Counted from the stretch's first letter, positions 1 to 9,814 are shown. The stretch is DNA of 64,000 nucleotides from Planctomycetota bacterium (GCA_016795285.1 JAEUIC010000019.1:74442-138441), one strand, 5' to 3'. Numbers and translations are program-made. The notes: a model not told the origin generated them from the sequence alone.

Positions 1-1435
1 GGAAGGTGCCGGAGGCCTGGTCGAGGCGGATCGGCCGGATGATGGCCGTCTTCTGCGTGACATCGAGCGAGACGTCGGTCAGCAGCTCCTGCAGCTCGCC
101 CGCGTCGGGGTTCGGGGAGACGCGGAAGGTCTCCCACGGCAGGAACGAGTCCTCCGCCATCGGCTCGGTGAAGCGGACGCGCAGCTCGCAGTAGGTCGGC
201 AGCGCATCGCGCAGCGAGATCGGGCCGGCGACCACGTTGCCCGCGCTGTCGATCTCCCACGCCTCGACGAAGTTCGCGAGGCTCGCGTTGGTGGCGTTCT
301 CGGGGTTGTCGGGATCGAAGAGCGCCGGATCGATCGGGTCGGTGAGCTCCGGCTCGTAGTACTCGGTCCGCTCCAGCCGGCAGGTGTCGCCATCGATCGG
401 CGCGACGACGAACGGCGCCTCGAGCGTGAGGGTGTCGGCCGTGTTGCCGACGACGACGATCGTCTCCTCGTCGGGCGCGCCGGGACGCACCACGAAGTTG
501 GCGCCCGCCCACTCGCCGCTGCCCGACTTCGCGAGGGTGGAGAAGGTGGCGCCGGAGAACTGCACGGTGTCGGCGCCCACGACGTCACCGCCGCCGACGT
601 CGACCACCCGCGTGTCGCTGTGGGTGCGCACGATGCGCGGCACCGACTCGTCGGGGAGGAAGCCGTTGTAGGTCTCGTTGGTCGGGATCAGCTGGTTCTG
701 GGCGATGAAGTCGAGCACCCGGTTGCCGGGGTTGATGCCGATCGGCGTGGCGACTTCACCGAGGCCGTCGTCGCGCTTGGCGAGGAAGGTGCCGTTGGTC
801 GAACGGAGCACCGCGCTGCCGGTGCGCGGCAGGCGGAGCTTCAGGTAGCCGGTGGCGTCCGCGCGCGGCGCGCCGGTCGGGCCGAAGTTGACCGGGCTCG
901 GCGGGAAGCCGATGCCGCTCGCGGCGACGGGATCGATCCAGATGGTGGTCGGGTTGACCAGCGTCACCTCGACGGCCACTGGAGTGCCGTCCTGCAGGCG
1001 CACCTGCACCGAGCCGGCGGTCACCAGGGCGCCGTTCGCATCGAGCTGGTCGGCGGAGACCGACGCCGGATCGATCGGCGCGGTGAACTCGAGCTTCAGC
1101 ACGCCGTTGCGCGGCACCACGCGCGGCAGGTAGCTCGTTCCGAGGCCGAGCGACTGCAGCGCGTCGACGTCGACGCCGCTCGCGAGCGGCTGCAGCGAGC
1201 CGGGCAACACGCGCCCGGTCACCGGGTCGACGTCGACCGTGGTCAACGGGCTGACGAGGCGCGGCCCGTTGCCCTCGTCGATGACGCGGCCGTACTTGAC
1301 GTCCGTGAGGCGAAAGCCCGCGGCCTTCGAGCCAGCCGAGGAGCCGCCGCCACCACCGGAGCAGGCCGCTCCGGCGAGGAGCGCGAGCGACCACAGCGCA
1401 CGCGAGTTCGAGACGGACGACTGGCGGTTTCGCAT
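1..1435 (-). CDS. Large secreted lipoprotein with bacterial Ig-like domains (3' end outside window)
   Basis: The reading frame stays open from an ATG at 1435 to the window edge, giving 478 residues with no stop. The start has a short basic N-terminus, a hydrophobic stretch ending in LLAGAAC, then a run of glycines. This looks like a type II signal peptide, although the residue three before the Cys is Gly rather than the usual Leu, Val or Ile. The segment beginning PRNGVLKLEF and the later LRVRFTEPMAEDSF block match the SbsA-type Ig-like (Big_5) pattern seen in surface proteins. It is closely similar along its whole visible length to the next gene upstream (1775-4954), for example both carry NPGNRVLDFIAQNQLIPTNE. 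The two are therefore tandem duplicates. The function is unknown; a cell-envelope or outer-surface role is inferred. A GGGA about ten bases upstream may be the ribosome binding site. Confidence 0.85.
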   Translation of the reverse strand, partial: MRNRQSSVSNSRALWSLALLAGAACSGGGGGSSAGSKAAGFRLTDVKYGRVIDEGNGPRLVSPLTTVDVDPVTGRVLPGSLQPLASGVDVDALQSLGLGTSYLPRVVPRNGVLKLEFTAPIDPASVSADQLDANGALVTAGSVQVRLQDGTPVAVEVTLVNPTTIWIDPVAASGIGFPPSPVNFGPTGAPRADATGYLKLRLPRTGSAVLRSTNGTFLAKRDDGLGEVATPIGINPGNRVLDFIAQNQLIPTNETYNGFLPDESVPRIVRTHSDTRVVDVGGGDVVGADTVQFSGATFSTLAKSGSGEWAGANFVVRPGAPDEETIVVVGNTADTLTLEAPFVVAPIDGDTCRLERTEYYEPELTDPIDPALFDPDNPENATNASLANFVEAWEIDSAGNVVAGPISLRDALPTYCELRVRFTEPMAEDSFLPWETFRVSPNPDAGELQELLTDVSLDVTQKTAIIRPIRLDQASGTF

Positions 1436-1774
1436 CGAGAGGTCCCTGACGGAGGCCACCGCGCAGTGGGGTCGGCACGGGGGTGCGATCGACGCCCAAG
1501 CGATGTTCCGGTCCCTACCTCGCGCAGGGTGTGCCGTTCGCATCTCCCAGGGGCGCCCGGGGAGAGGATACGCCGCTCCGCGGGGATCGTGCGAGAGCGA
1601 ACATTCATCGCCGCTCGGCGCGCGCTTCACTTCCGGGCGGAAAACGAGCCGGGCGGGCCGGCACTCGCCGACCCGCCCGATCTCATTCATGACTCTTCCG
1701 CGAGGGGCCTCCGCCCCGTCCGCAGGCCGCTCGAGCCGTCCGCTCGGAACGGCGCTTGGCGCTCGGCCCGCCGA
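1436..1774. other. Intergenic gap between tandem lipoprotein genes
   Basis: This 339-bp gap lies between the stop of the upstream lipoprotein gene and the start of its paralog. It holds the hairpin terminator candidate at 1641-1679. I see no convincing ORF and no clear -35/-10 pair, although the second gene probably needs its own promoter if the terminator works. Confidence 0.5.
1641..1679 (-). terminator. Intrinsic terminator candidate after the 1775-4954 gene
   Basis: Read on the minus strand, an 8-bp G/C arm (CGGGCGGG/CCCGCCCG), one mismatch and four more pairs close a four-base loop. CTCG and TTTT follow. It sits about 95 bases past the stop codon of the upstream lipoprotein gene. The T run is short, so efficiency is uncertain. 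Confidence 0.5.
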
Positions 1775-4700
1775 TCAGGTGCCCGACGGCCGCAGGTACG
1801 GGATCGCCACCGTCTCGCAGTTGGGGAGCAGCAACGTCGAGATGTTCCCGACGAGCGTCGCCCGGAAGGCGATGTTCTGCTTCGTGTCGGCGACATCGAT
1901 GTTGGTCGAGAAGCCGGTGCCGCCCGACCCCTTGATGCCGGTCGCGCCCTCGAACTCGAGGGTGATCGAGGTCCCCGCCGGCTGCGCCGACGCCGGCGGC
2001 GAGACGATCGCCGGGTAGTAGTCGGGCAGCAGGGTGTTCGTCGGGAAGACGCGGACGTAGGGCGACGTGATCCGCGAGGTGGTCTTCACGTAGTCGAAGA
2101 CGCCGAGATAGCGCGAGCTGTCGGCCACCTTGATCGGATTCGCCGATGAGGTCGCGTTCCCCGACGCGCAGCGCGCCGCCACCGCGCCGTTGATGTTGTC
2201 AGGCTGCAGTCGCGACGTCGGCGAACCCTCCGAGTGCGCGCGCCAGTTCGGCTTGCCGCCCGCGTCGATCAGGCAGCCGATCACGTAGGAGAAGCCGTTC
2301 TGGCCGGTGATCGTCGTCTGCTGCGGCCGGATGCGCACTTCGAAGAGGAGGCTGTCGCCGCCCTTGTTGTCGACGAACGGGTCGCTGCTGAAGTCGCGGT
2401 AGTCGACCCACGGGTTGCCGCCCGAGCAGTCGTAGTCGGTGTTGATCGACTTCAACAGGTCCGACTCGGCGGTCGGGATGTCGCCGTTGTTGTACTGGAA
2501 GCGGGTGGTGAAGACTGGCCACGGATGCCACGCGTTGCCGTCGAACGGCGGCGTGAAGATGCTCCCCTGCGAGATGCGGTAGCTCGTGCCGGGCTGCACG
2601 ACGGTGACCAGCGTGTCCCAGTAGTTCGGGGCATCGTTCAACGTGCAGTTGGCCGAGGGGCACGGGTTGGTGCCGCCGTCGAGGTCATCGATCCAGGTCT
2701 GCAGGTCGAACGGGATGCTGAGGCCGCTCTGCGGATAGGTCGCCGCCGCGGTGTCGTTGGCCGAGTTCGGCCGGATCGGCGAATGGGCGCAGTGGATCGA
2801 GATGTCGTCGTAGTTGTCGGTCGAGACGTTGCCGCCGATCGGGGCCCAGCTCACTCGATAGAGATCGAGCAGCGTGCCGGCCAAGCCGAGGCTGTTCGGC
2901 GAGCAGTCGATGTCGCGGAAGACCACCTGGAAGCGCGCGCCATCGTGCGCCTGGTTCTGGGCGGTCAGGTTGCTGGTGATCGGCTCCGGAAGGCCGTTGA
3001 AGAGCTTCGAGAACTGGCCGACCGGCGGCGGGAAGAACTCGTCGTGGATCTTGGTGATGAAGACGACGGGCGAGCCGGCAAGGAGGCCGTTGGTCTGCAG
3101 GTTCACGTCGGCGATCGGCAGGTAGTAGTTCACCTGATCGCGGAAGCCGACGCCCGGATTGCCGGTCGCCGGATCGAGGCCGGTGACCGGACGGCCGCGC
3201 ATGCGGTGGACGATGACGCCCCAGCTGTTCACCACCGGCGGCACCGGCTGCGTCGAGGCGCTCTCCGCCGACGTGAAGGCGGCGAAGTAGCGCACGCGCG
3301 GGCTGGCCGGGTCGAACTGCGACACCGAGAAGCCGAGCGGCTGCCCGCCGAGGTCGAGCACGCCGCGGTAGCCGAGGTCGACGAAGTCGTCGTACTCGGT
3401 CGTGTTCAAGAACTGCTGCAGGAAGGTCGCGCGCGGGATCGTCGTGATCGCCAGCTGGAGGTTCTTGGTGCTCTTGCCCCAGCCGATCACCTCGGAGGTG
3501 CCAGCCACTTGGTCGACGCGCGCCGGGCGGATCGTCGCGATCGTCTGCGTCGAGTCGAGGAAGACGTCGGTCAGCAGTTCCTGCCCCTCGCCGCCGTCCG
3601 GGTTGGCGGAGACGCGGAACGACTCCCACTGGAGGAACGAATCGGCCGCCATCGGCTCGTTGAAGCGGACGCGCAGCTCGGAGAAGGCCGGCACCGAGGT
3701 GCGCAGGTTGGTCGGCCCCGCCAGCGCATTGCCCGCCGCGTCGATCTCCCAGACCTCGACGAAGTTGGCGAGGCTCTTGTTGTTGACGTTCTCGGGGTTG
3801 TCGGGGTCGAAGAGGTCGTCGTCGATCGGATCGGTCAGTTCGGGCTCGAAGTACTCGGTGCGGCGCAGCGCGTAGGCGTCGCCATCCTGCGGCGCCAACG
3901 TGAACGCCGTGGCGAGCGTCAGCGTGTCGCCGTCGTTCGAGGCGACCGTGAGGGTCTCTTCGCTGCCGGTGCCGGGCCGCAAGACGAGGTTCGCGCCCGA
4001 CCACTCGCCGAGCCCGCCCTTCGCCGTCGTGTTGTCGACCGAGTCGACGTCGGTCAGCGTCGTGGCGGTCGAAGTGTCGCCGGCGACCACATCGAAGGTG
4101 CGCGCCACCTCGTAGGTCCGCACGATGCGCGGGATCGAGGTGTCCGGCAGGAAGCCGTTGAAGGTCTCGTTGGTGGGAATCAGCTGGTTCTGCGCGATGA
4201 AGTCGAGCACCCGGTTGCCGGGGTTCAGCCCGATCGGGGTCGCCGTGTCGCCGAGGCCGTCGTCGCGCTTGCCGAGGAAGGCGCCGTTGGTCGAGCGCAG
4301 GATCGCGCTGCCCGTGCGGGGCAGGCGCAGCTTGATGTAGCCGGTCGCATCGGCGCGGGGAGCGCCATCGGGGCCGAAGTCGACCGGGCTCGCCGGGAGG
4401 CCGATCTGGCCGTTGGCCGCCGGGTTGATCCAGATCGTGCGCCCCCCCACCAGCCGCACTTCGGCCGGGATCGGCGTGTCGTCGGCGAGTCGCAACTGCA
4501 CCGACCCCGCCGTCACCAGCGCACCGTTGGCGTCGATCACGTCGCCGCTCACCGAACTCGCGGCGATCGGCGCCGAGAACTCGAGCTGGATCACGCCGTT
4601 GCGCGGAATGACGCGCGGGAGGTAGCTCGTCCCGAGGCCGAGCGACTGCGGCTGCTCGACATCGACCCCGACGCCGAGCGCCTTCAGCGTGCCCGGCACC

Positions 4701-4954
4701 AGCACGCCGGTGAGCGGGTCGATCTGCGCGGTGGTGAGCGGGCTGACCAGCGACTCGGTGGTGCCGTCATCGACGAGGCGCCCGTACTTCGCGTCTTCGA
4801 GCTGGAACGAGGCGCTCGAGCTGCCCGGCGAGCCGGCGCCGCCGCCCCCTCCGCTGCATGCCGCCAACAACGCGGCCGCGATCCCGGTCGCCCCGAACCG
4901 CGCTGGAACACCGTGGCGGGCCGCGCGACGGATCCGAACCGATCGATGGACCAT
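1775..4954 (-). CDS. Large secreted lipoprotein with bacterial Ig-like domains
   Basis: This 1059-residue protein is probably a lipoprotein. The ATG at 4954 is preceded by GGGAG at a suitable distance, and the product has a basic N-terminus, a hydrophobic core and a perfect lipobox (LAAC, Cys33) followed by glycines. An ATG 33 bases further upstream is possible but lacks this support. Residues around 115-150 (RVIPRNGVIQLEFSAPI) and 420-460 (SELRVRFNEPMAADSF) look like SbsA-type Ig-like (Big_5) domains. The C-terminal half has no domain I recognise. It contains several Cys residues in short-spaced pairs, which would fit disulfides in an exported protein. The next gene downstream is a close paralog. 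Role unknown; likely cell-surface. Confidence 0.9.
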   Translation of the reverse strand: MVHRSVRIRRAARHGVPARFGATGIAAALLAACSGGGGGAGSPGSSSASFQLEDAKYGRLVDDGTTESLVSPLTTAQIDPLTGVLVPGTLKALGVGVDVEQPQSLGLGTSYLPRVIPRNGVIQLEFSAPIAASSVSGDVIDANGALVTAGSVQLRLADDTPIPAEVRLVGGRTIWINPAANGQIGLPASPVDFGPDGAPRADATGYIKLRLPRTGSAILRSTNGAFLGKRDDGLGDTATPIGLNPGNRVLDFIAQNQLIPTNETFNGFLPDTSIPRIVRTYEVARTFDVVAGDTSTATTLTDVDSVDNTTAKGGLGEWSGANLVLRPGTGSEETLTVASNDGDTLTLATAFTLAPQDGDAYALRRTEYFEPELTDPIDDDLFDPDNPENVNNKSLANFVEVWEIDAAGNALAGPTNLRTSVPAFSELRVRFNEPMAADSFLQWESFRVSANPDGGEGQELLTDVFLDSTQTIATIRPARVDQVAGTSEVIGWGKSTKNLQLAITTIPRATFLQQFLNTTEYDDFVDLGYRGVLDLGGQPLGFSVSQFDPASPRVRYFAAFTSAESASTQPVPPVVNSWGVIVHRMRGRPVTGLDPATGNPGVGFRDQVNYYLPIADVNLQTNGLLAGSPVVFITKIHDEFFPPPVGQFSKLFNGLPEPITSNLTAQNQAHDGARFQVVFRDIDCSPNSLGLAGTLLDLYRVSWAPIGGNVSTDNYDDISIHCAHSPIRPNSANDTAAATYPQSGLSIPFDLQTWIDDLDGGTNPCPSANCTLNDAPNYWDTLVTVVQPGTSYRISQGSIFTPPFDGNAWHPWPVFTTRFQYNNGDIPTAESDLLKSINTDYDCSGGNPWVDYRDFSSDPFVDNKGGDSLLFEVRIRPQQTTITGQNGFSYVIGCLIDAGGKPNWRAHSEGSPTSRLQPDNINGAVAARCASGNATSSANPIKVADSSRYLGVFDYVKTTSRITSPYVRVFPTNTLLPDYYPAIVSPPASAQPAGTSITLEFEGATGIKGSGGTGFSTNIDVADTKQNIAFRATLVGNISTLLLPNCETVAIPYLRPSGT

Positions 4955-5287
4955 TCTTCGTCTCCCAGCAACGAATCTCAGCACCAAGGCTCAGTACCGA
5001 ATTCCAGCAACGAACGACCGCCGCAGAGCTCAGCGCTCCGCGCGGTCCGAGGGCCCGATCCCTTTTGTCTGCGGCAACCCCCGAGTAGCCGCCGGCAGGG
5101 ACGGCGCAACATCTCCCGGGGAAGTCGTGACGAGGCGCAGCAGTGTAGGAGCCGCCCCTCCGTTTTGCAGCCCGCCGCCCGAACCGGTCGGCCGCGCCCC
5201 GCCGCGCCGGCGCTAACATCCCGCGCCCTTCGCGCCCGAGGGAGCCACGACGGCCCCGGCACGGCGCCCTTCCGGAGCGTCCCGCGC
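4955..5287. other. Divergent intergenic region between lipoprotein gene and purM
   Basis: This 333-bp region should hold promoters for both flanking genes. A 10-bp direct repeat, CAGCAACGAA, occurs twice about 39 bases apart just upstream of the lipoprotein start. I found no convincing -35/-10 pair, hairpin terminator or conserved RNA motif. Confidence 0.4.
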
Positions 5288-6388
5288 ATGGCCAAGTCGT
5301 CCGCCGCTACCTACGCGCAGTCGGGGGTGAGCTTCGATCGCAAGGAGTCCTTCCTCGGGGCGCTGCTCCACTGGGTGAAGCGGACCGAGTCGATCCCGGC
5401 CGCCGACCAGCGCCCGCTCCTCCCGAACGGCTACTACGCGAGCGTCCTCGACCTCGGGCTGCCGGTCGCGATCGCGCTGACCACCGACGGCGTCGGCAGC
5501 AAGATCCTGATCGCCGAGGAGGCGGGCGACTACTCGTCGCTCGGCTTCGACGTGGTCGCGATGAACGTGAACGACCTGCTCTGCGTCGGCGCGCTGCCGA
5601 CCGCGCTGGTCGACTACATCGCGTTGCAGGCGCCGCCCGCCGCGGTCGGCGACGTCCTGGGCAAGAGCCTCTACCTCGCCGCCAAGCAGGCCGGCATCTC
5701 GATCCCGGGCGGCGAGCTCGCCCAGCTCCCCGACATGATCCGCGGCGTGAAGCCGGGACAGGGGCTCGACCTCGCCGCCGCCGCGATCGGCACGGTCGAG
5801 AAGCAGCACGCGAGCAACGGCCAGGGGATCGAGCCGGGCGACGTGCTGATCGGCATCGCGTCGAACGGCGTGCACAGCAACGGCTACACGCTCGTCCGCG
5901 AGATCTGCTTCAAGCGGCGCAAGTTCAAGGTCGACCTGCAGGTGGCGGAGTTCGGCGGCACGCTCGGCGCGGAGCTGCTGCGCCCCACCGCGATCTACGT
6001 CCCGCAGTTCCGCGCGCTCGCCGCGAAGTCGTTGCGCCCGCGCGCCGCGATGCACATCACCGGCGGCGGCTACCTGAACCTGCTGCGCGCCGCGACGAAG
6101 GACATCACCTTCGTGATCGACACGCCGCCGGCCATCCCGCCGGTCTTCGCCTTCCTGCAGCGCGAGGGCAAGGTGACCGACGAGGAGATGCACCGCGTCT
6201 TCAACCTCGGCGTCGGCATGGTGCTCGTCGTGCCGGCCGGCAACGTCGACGCGACGCTCGCCGTGCTCGGCAAGCGCGGCTGGCCGAAGGCCTCGGTGAT
6301 CGGCCGCGTCGAGAAGGGGCGCGGCAAGAGCGTCCGCTTCCCGAGCCGCGGGCTCGTCGGGCGCGGCATGGAGTTCACGCGCGAGTGA
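5288..6388 (+). CDS. purM: Phosphoribosylformylglycinamidine cyclo-ligase (AIR synthase)
   Basis: The 366-residue product matches PurM, which closes the imidazole ring of 5-aminoimidazole ribonucleotide using ATP in de novo purine synthesis in the cytosol. The ATP-binding signature TTDGVGSK lies near residue 60, followed by AMNVNDLLCVGALP. GVHSNGYTLVRE and MHITGGGYLNLL are also typical of the PurM fold. The length is slightly above the usual 340-350. The frame is open far upstream, but that extension is the antisense shadow of the lipoprotein gene. The ATG at 5288 has GGAG nine bases before it and gives a family-like N-terminus. It stands alone on this strand and ends 19 bp from the convergent neighbour. 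Confidence 0.9.
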   Translation: MAKSSAATYAQSGVSFDRKESFLGALLHWVKRTESIPAADQRPLLPNGYYASVLDLGLPVAIALTTDGVGSKILIAEEAGDYSSLGFDVVAMNVNDLLCVGALPTALVDYIALQAPPAAVGDVLGKSLYLAAKQAGISIPGGELAQLPDMIRGVKPGQGLDLAAAAIGTVEKQHASNGQGIEPGDVLIGIASNGVHSNGYTLVREICFKRRKFKVDLQVAEFGGTLGAELLRPTAIYVPQFRALAAKSLRPRAAMHITGGGYLNLLRAATKDITFVIDTPPAIPPVFAFLQREGKVTDEEMHRVFNLGVGMVLVVPAGNVDATLAVLGKRGWPKASVIGRVEKGRGKSVRFPSRGLVGRGMEFTRE

Positions 6389-6407
6389 TCGTCCGAGCGG
6401 CGCGCCG

Positions 6408-8624
6408 CTAGTCGCGCGCGATCGGGACCATCCGCAGCCCCGGCTCGTCGATCTCCGCCTCGACGAGCGGCCGCACCGCCGCGTCGATCGCCGCCGCGCC
6501 GGGGAGCCCATCCGCCGCCGCGACCGCGCTGAACCAGTGCATCGCGTAGACGATCCAGCTCGCGGCCGGCACCGGCGGCGGCGCGAAGCCGGCGCGCGGC
6601 CGCCACTGCTCGGGCGGCCGGCTCGCCACGCCGTCGGGCCCGAGCTCGAGCGTCGGCGCCTTGCCGCCGTCGAACTCGTGGTCGAGGTTCACCCGCAGCC
6701 ACCAGCTCGCCTCGGCGAAGCTCTCGATGAAGCGGCGGCTCTCCGGCCGCTGCTTCCACTCGCCGCGCTCGACGATCGGCACGTAGGTCGCGACCGGGAA
6801 CGAATAGGCGAGCGCGACGTGGCCGTTCTCCCAGCGCACCAGCGTCCCGTCGGGCGCGCGCCACGTCTCGCCGATCGCGGCATAGGCGCGCGTGAAGTAG
6901 GCCGCCTGCCACTCGTAGAGGAAGCGCGCGTCGGCGTTGCCGAGCAGTCGCGCCGTCCACTCGCAGCTCGCCGCCACCCAGCTCGCCTGCCACGGGCTCC
7001 ACTGCGTCGCGCACGGCCAGCTCTTGCGGCCGCTCGACTGGAAGCTGCCGCTCCCCCACGCATGCAGCGGCGAGGGCGACTCGGCCAGCATCGCGCGCAG
7101 GCCGGCGAGGTTCTCGGTCACCCGCTCGCGGAAGTACGCCTTGCGCGGATGGGCATCGGGCAGGAGCTGCGCGGCCAGCATCGTGGTGCGCAGCGACCAG
7201 GCGAAGTCGCGCGAGCCGGGATAGCGGTAGCGCCCGTCGTGCGGCCAGTCGTGGAAGCAGTAGGCCGCCTGCGCAGCGAACTCCTCCTCGAAGAAGCGCT
7301 CGCCGGTCAAGAGGAAGGAGAGCGCGCCGAGCAGCGGCGCGTGGGCGCGATCGGGCGTCTGCGGGCACTTGCGGCCGGTCGAGCGCTTGGCGAGCGGCTT
7401 GGCCGGCCCGAACTCGACGCCCATCACGCCGTCGCGCCCGCGCACGTGGATCGGGAAGGAGGCGGCGCCGTTGCCGTCGGCGGCGCGCAGCACGTCGTCC
7501 GCCAGGAGCCCGCGCGAGTTGAGCGCGAGCGCCCCCCAGTAGGGAATCGGGCCGATGTCGCCGCGGTCGCCGGTGCCGGGCATGTGGCGCGCGATCGGAC
7601 CGGAGTCGAGCGGCACGCCGAGCTCGAACTGCCCCGCGTCGAGCGTCCCGTTCTGCGTCCCGTCGATCAGCCGCTGCGCCAGCCCATCGGCGCGCGCGGG
7701 CGCGAGCGGCCGGCGGGCGTCGTACGGCGGGATCCAGCCGTGGCGGATGAGGTAGGCGAGCTCCTCGCGGACCAGGAGGCGCGGCGGCGCGGCGCCACCG
7801 ACGTGGCGGCGCACCGCGAAGCGGGTGCGATCCCAGAGGACGCCGTCGCGCAGGTCGGCCACCACCGCATCGCCCGCCAGCACGAAGAGGCGGGCGAACT
7901 CGATGTCGGTCGGCGGCGGATCGCCCGCGCCGCCGAGCAGCGCGCAGTTCTCGACGACCACCTCGACGCGCGCCCCCGCCACGCCGCGCAGCTGCCGCCA
8001 ACGCACGCGCACCTCGAGCTGCGGCAGCGCGCCGTCGCTGCCGACGAGCCGCGCCACCTGCTCGAACTCGCGCGCGAGCGGCCCGTCGACCGGCCCGCGC
8101 GCGCTCGCTCGCTCCGGCGGCGGCGCTTCGACGATCGCGGTGAAGCGCGCCCCCGCGCGCGTCACCAGCTCGACGGCGACGGGCGGTGCGGCGGCGCTCG
8201 TCCCCTCGTGCGGCTCGAACGGCCCGCCGAGCGGCGGCGCGGGCGACGGCACCAGCCAGACCTCGCGCGTCGCGTGCGGCGCCAGGTCGAGCGGCAGCGT
8301 CACCAGCGCGTGCTGCAGCGAGCCGTCGGCATGGCGCGAGAGGAGGTCGACCTGCGTCGCCACGACGGCCGGCGCGCCGCCCGGCCCGCCGTCGCGCACC
8401 ACCGCGCAGAGCTCGCCGTCGCGGAAGACGCCGGGGGCGAGCAGCGCCGACAGCGTGACCGGCAGCGCCGTCGCGCCGGCGCCGCCGCACTCGCGCACCT
8501 CGAAGCGGACGGCCGGATCGGGCGCCGCGTCGGGAGCCGGTCCGCCGGCGCCGGGCGCGCGCGAGAGGGCGCCCGCCAGCAGCAGCAACGCGGAGCCGAG
8601 CAGCGACGAGAGCTTCGCGCCCAT
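6408..8624 (-). CDS. Secreted protein resembling exo-rhamnogalacturonan lyase family (RIFT-barrel N-terminus)
   Basis: This 738-residue protein is the last gene of the long minus-strand operon. Its start overlaps the stop of the toroid-protein gene (TGATG), implying translational coupling. A signal peptide is evident (LLGSALLLLAGALSRA). Residues 40-120, with the pattern of a polar strand, FRDGE and HADGSLQHALV, resemble the N-terminal RIFT-barrel domain of the PcRGLX/YetA-like polysaccharide lyases. The later part is rich in Trp, Tyr and Arg (for example KSWPCATQWSPWQASW), as in alpha/alpha barrel sugar-active enzymes. The family link is by remembered pattern only, and the substrate is unknown. 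Export and the Trp-rich centre support action on an extracellular polymer. Confidence 0.75.
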   Translation of the reverse strand: MGAKLSSLLGSALLLLAGALSRAPGAGGPAPDAAPDPAVRFEVRECGGAGATALPVTLSALLAPGVFRDGELCAVVRDGGPGGAPAVVATQVDLLSRHADGSLQHALVTLPLDLAPHATREVWLVPSPAPPLGGPFEPHEGTSAAAPPVAVELVTRAGARFTAIVEAPPPERASARGPVDGPLAREFEQVARLVGSDGALPQLEVRVRWRQLRGVAGARVEVVVENCALLGGAGDPPPTDIEFARLFVLAGDAVVADLRDGVLWDRTRFAVRRHVGGAAPPRLLVREELAYLIRHGWIPPYDARRPLAPARADGLAQRLIDGTQNGTLDAGQFELGVPLDSGPIARHMPGTGDRGDIGPIPYWGALALNSRGLLADDVLRAADGNGAASFPIHVRGRDGVMGVEFGPAKPLAKRSTGRKCPQTPDRAHAPLLGALSFLLTGERFFEEEFAAQAAYCFHDWPHDGRYRYPGSRDFAWSLRTTMLAAQLLPDAHPRKAYFRERVTENLAGLRAMLAESPSPLHAWGSGSFQSSGRKSWPCATQWSPWQASWVAASCEWTARLLGNADARFLYEWQAAYFTRAYAAIGETWRAPDGTLVRWENGHVALAYSFPVATYVPIVERGEWKQRPESRRFIESFAEASWWLRVNLDHEFDGGKAPTLELGPDGVASRPPEQWRPRAGFAPPPVPAASWIVYAMHWFSAVAAADGLPGAAAIDAAVRPLVEAEIDEPGLRMVPIARD

Positions 8625-9814
8625 CAGCGCTGGAACGACGGCAGGTAGCCGAACGGGACCGCCAACGTGAGCGTCGCCATCGCCGTAGCGTAGACGTCGC
8701 CGAACAGGTCATCGCTGTAGACGCCGTCGCGCGACTCGCGCTCGGCCGCGGCGACCAGCGCCGGATACCAGCCGCGGAAGTGGCGCAGCTCCTTGTACTG
8801 CCAGTAGGCCTGCGTGGCGTAGAAGCGGCCGTACCACGGCCACTGCTCCGGCTCGACGCCGAAGCGCACCAGCGGATCCTTCTGCCGCATGTAGTCGATG
8901 CCGAGCTCGACGTACTTGCTGTCGTAGTCGCCCGCCTGGTTCAGCGACGAGACGGCAGCCGCGGTGAGCGCGAACGAGGTGAGGTTGTCGTTCAGCATGT
9001 AGCGGAAGCCGCCGAAGCGCGGGTCGTCGGCCTGGCGCACCTGCGAGTCGCGCAGGTACTTCATCGCCTGCGCGATCACCGCCGGGTCGACGCGCATCCC
9101 GGCCTCCTTCGCCGAGCGCAGCGCCTGCAGCACGGTGACGGTGACCGACCCCTCGTGGAACTTCTCCGCTTCGAGGCGGTAGCCCCAGCCGCCGGTCGAG
9201 TGCTGCGCCAGCTCGATGGCGTGCACGGCGCCCTGCAGCGTCCGCTTCAGCCGCTCGCGCGAGTCGACGTTCTGCGCCCCCATCGACATGCCGTCGGCCA
9301 TCGCCACCGCCCACGTCGCGTAGCCGTGGCCGTGCATCTGCGAGGTCGCGAAGCCGGGGTCGTTGAACTTGCCGATCAGGTGCGGGCCGGCGATCCGCGT
9401 GCAGGTGCACTCCTGCAGCGTCGCCTGGCCGAGCAGCCAGTGGATCAGCGCGCGCAACCGCGCGCCGTGGCCATCCTCGCCCTCCTCCGCGGTGTGGCCG
9501 CCCGCCATGAAGGCGAGGATCGCGAGCGAGGTCGCCGCGATGGTCGGCTGCTGCGGAGCGGAGGTCATCTCGAGCGCGCCGTTGCTGCGCACGCGCGCCG
9601 CCAGCCAGCCGAGCGAGCGGTCGACCAACCGGCGCGCCTGCACGAGGTCGCGCGACTCGCTCGACTCGCCGGTCGCGAACGAGCGATCGTCGCCCGCCGC
9701 CCGCCGCGGCGCCGCCGCACCAGCGACGCCCGACCGAGCGGCCGCCGCGACGACCAGCACGGCCGCCCCGACTGCGAACGCCCTCGTACGCGACGCCTTG
9801 CGCTCCATCGCCAT
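8624..9814 (-). CDS. Secreted alpha/alpha-toroid protein (prenyltransferase/squalene-oxidase repeats)
   Basis: The 396-residue product begins with a signal peptide (hydrophobic stretch around residues 12-32). It then carries repeated helical hairpins typical of the terpenoid cyclase/protein prenyltransferase fold, with blocks such as HGHGYATWAVAMADG, STGGWGYRLEAEKFHEGSVTV and DNLTSFALTAAAVSSL. Planctomycetes encode many such exported toroids with no known enzymatic role. I see no squalene-cyclase DDTA-type acidic motif, so catalysis as a cyclase is doubtful. It is a paralog of the toroid gene at 15770-17011 in the same operon. GAGG lies upstream; a second in-frame ATG two codons in has better spacing from it, so the true start may be 9808. 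Confidence 0.85.
   Translation of the reverse strand: MAMERKASRTRAFAVGAAVLVVAAAARSGVAGAAAPRRAAGDDRSFATGESSESRDLVQARRLVDRSLGWLAARVRSNGALEMTSAPQQPTIAATSLAILAFMAGGHTAEEGEDGHGARLRALIHWLLGQATLQECTCTRIAGPHLIGKFNDPGFATSQMHGHGYATWAVAMADGMSMGAQNVDSRERLKRTLQGAVHAIELAQHSTGGWGYRLEAEKFHEGSVTVTVLQALRSAKEAGMRVDPAVIAQAMKYLRDSQVRQADDPRFGGFRYMLNDNLTSFALTAAAVSSLNQAGDYDSKYVELGIDYMRQKDPLVRFGVEPEQWPWYGRFYATQAYWQYKELRHFRGWYPALVAAAERESRDGVYSDDLFGDVYATAMATLTLAVPFGYLPSFQR

Noticed and set aside
2234..5287. Long open frame extending purM far upstream
   Set aside because: It is Arg/Asp/Val-rich antisense of the lipoprotein gene; PurM similarity and a ribosome binding site begin at 5288.
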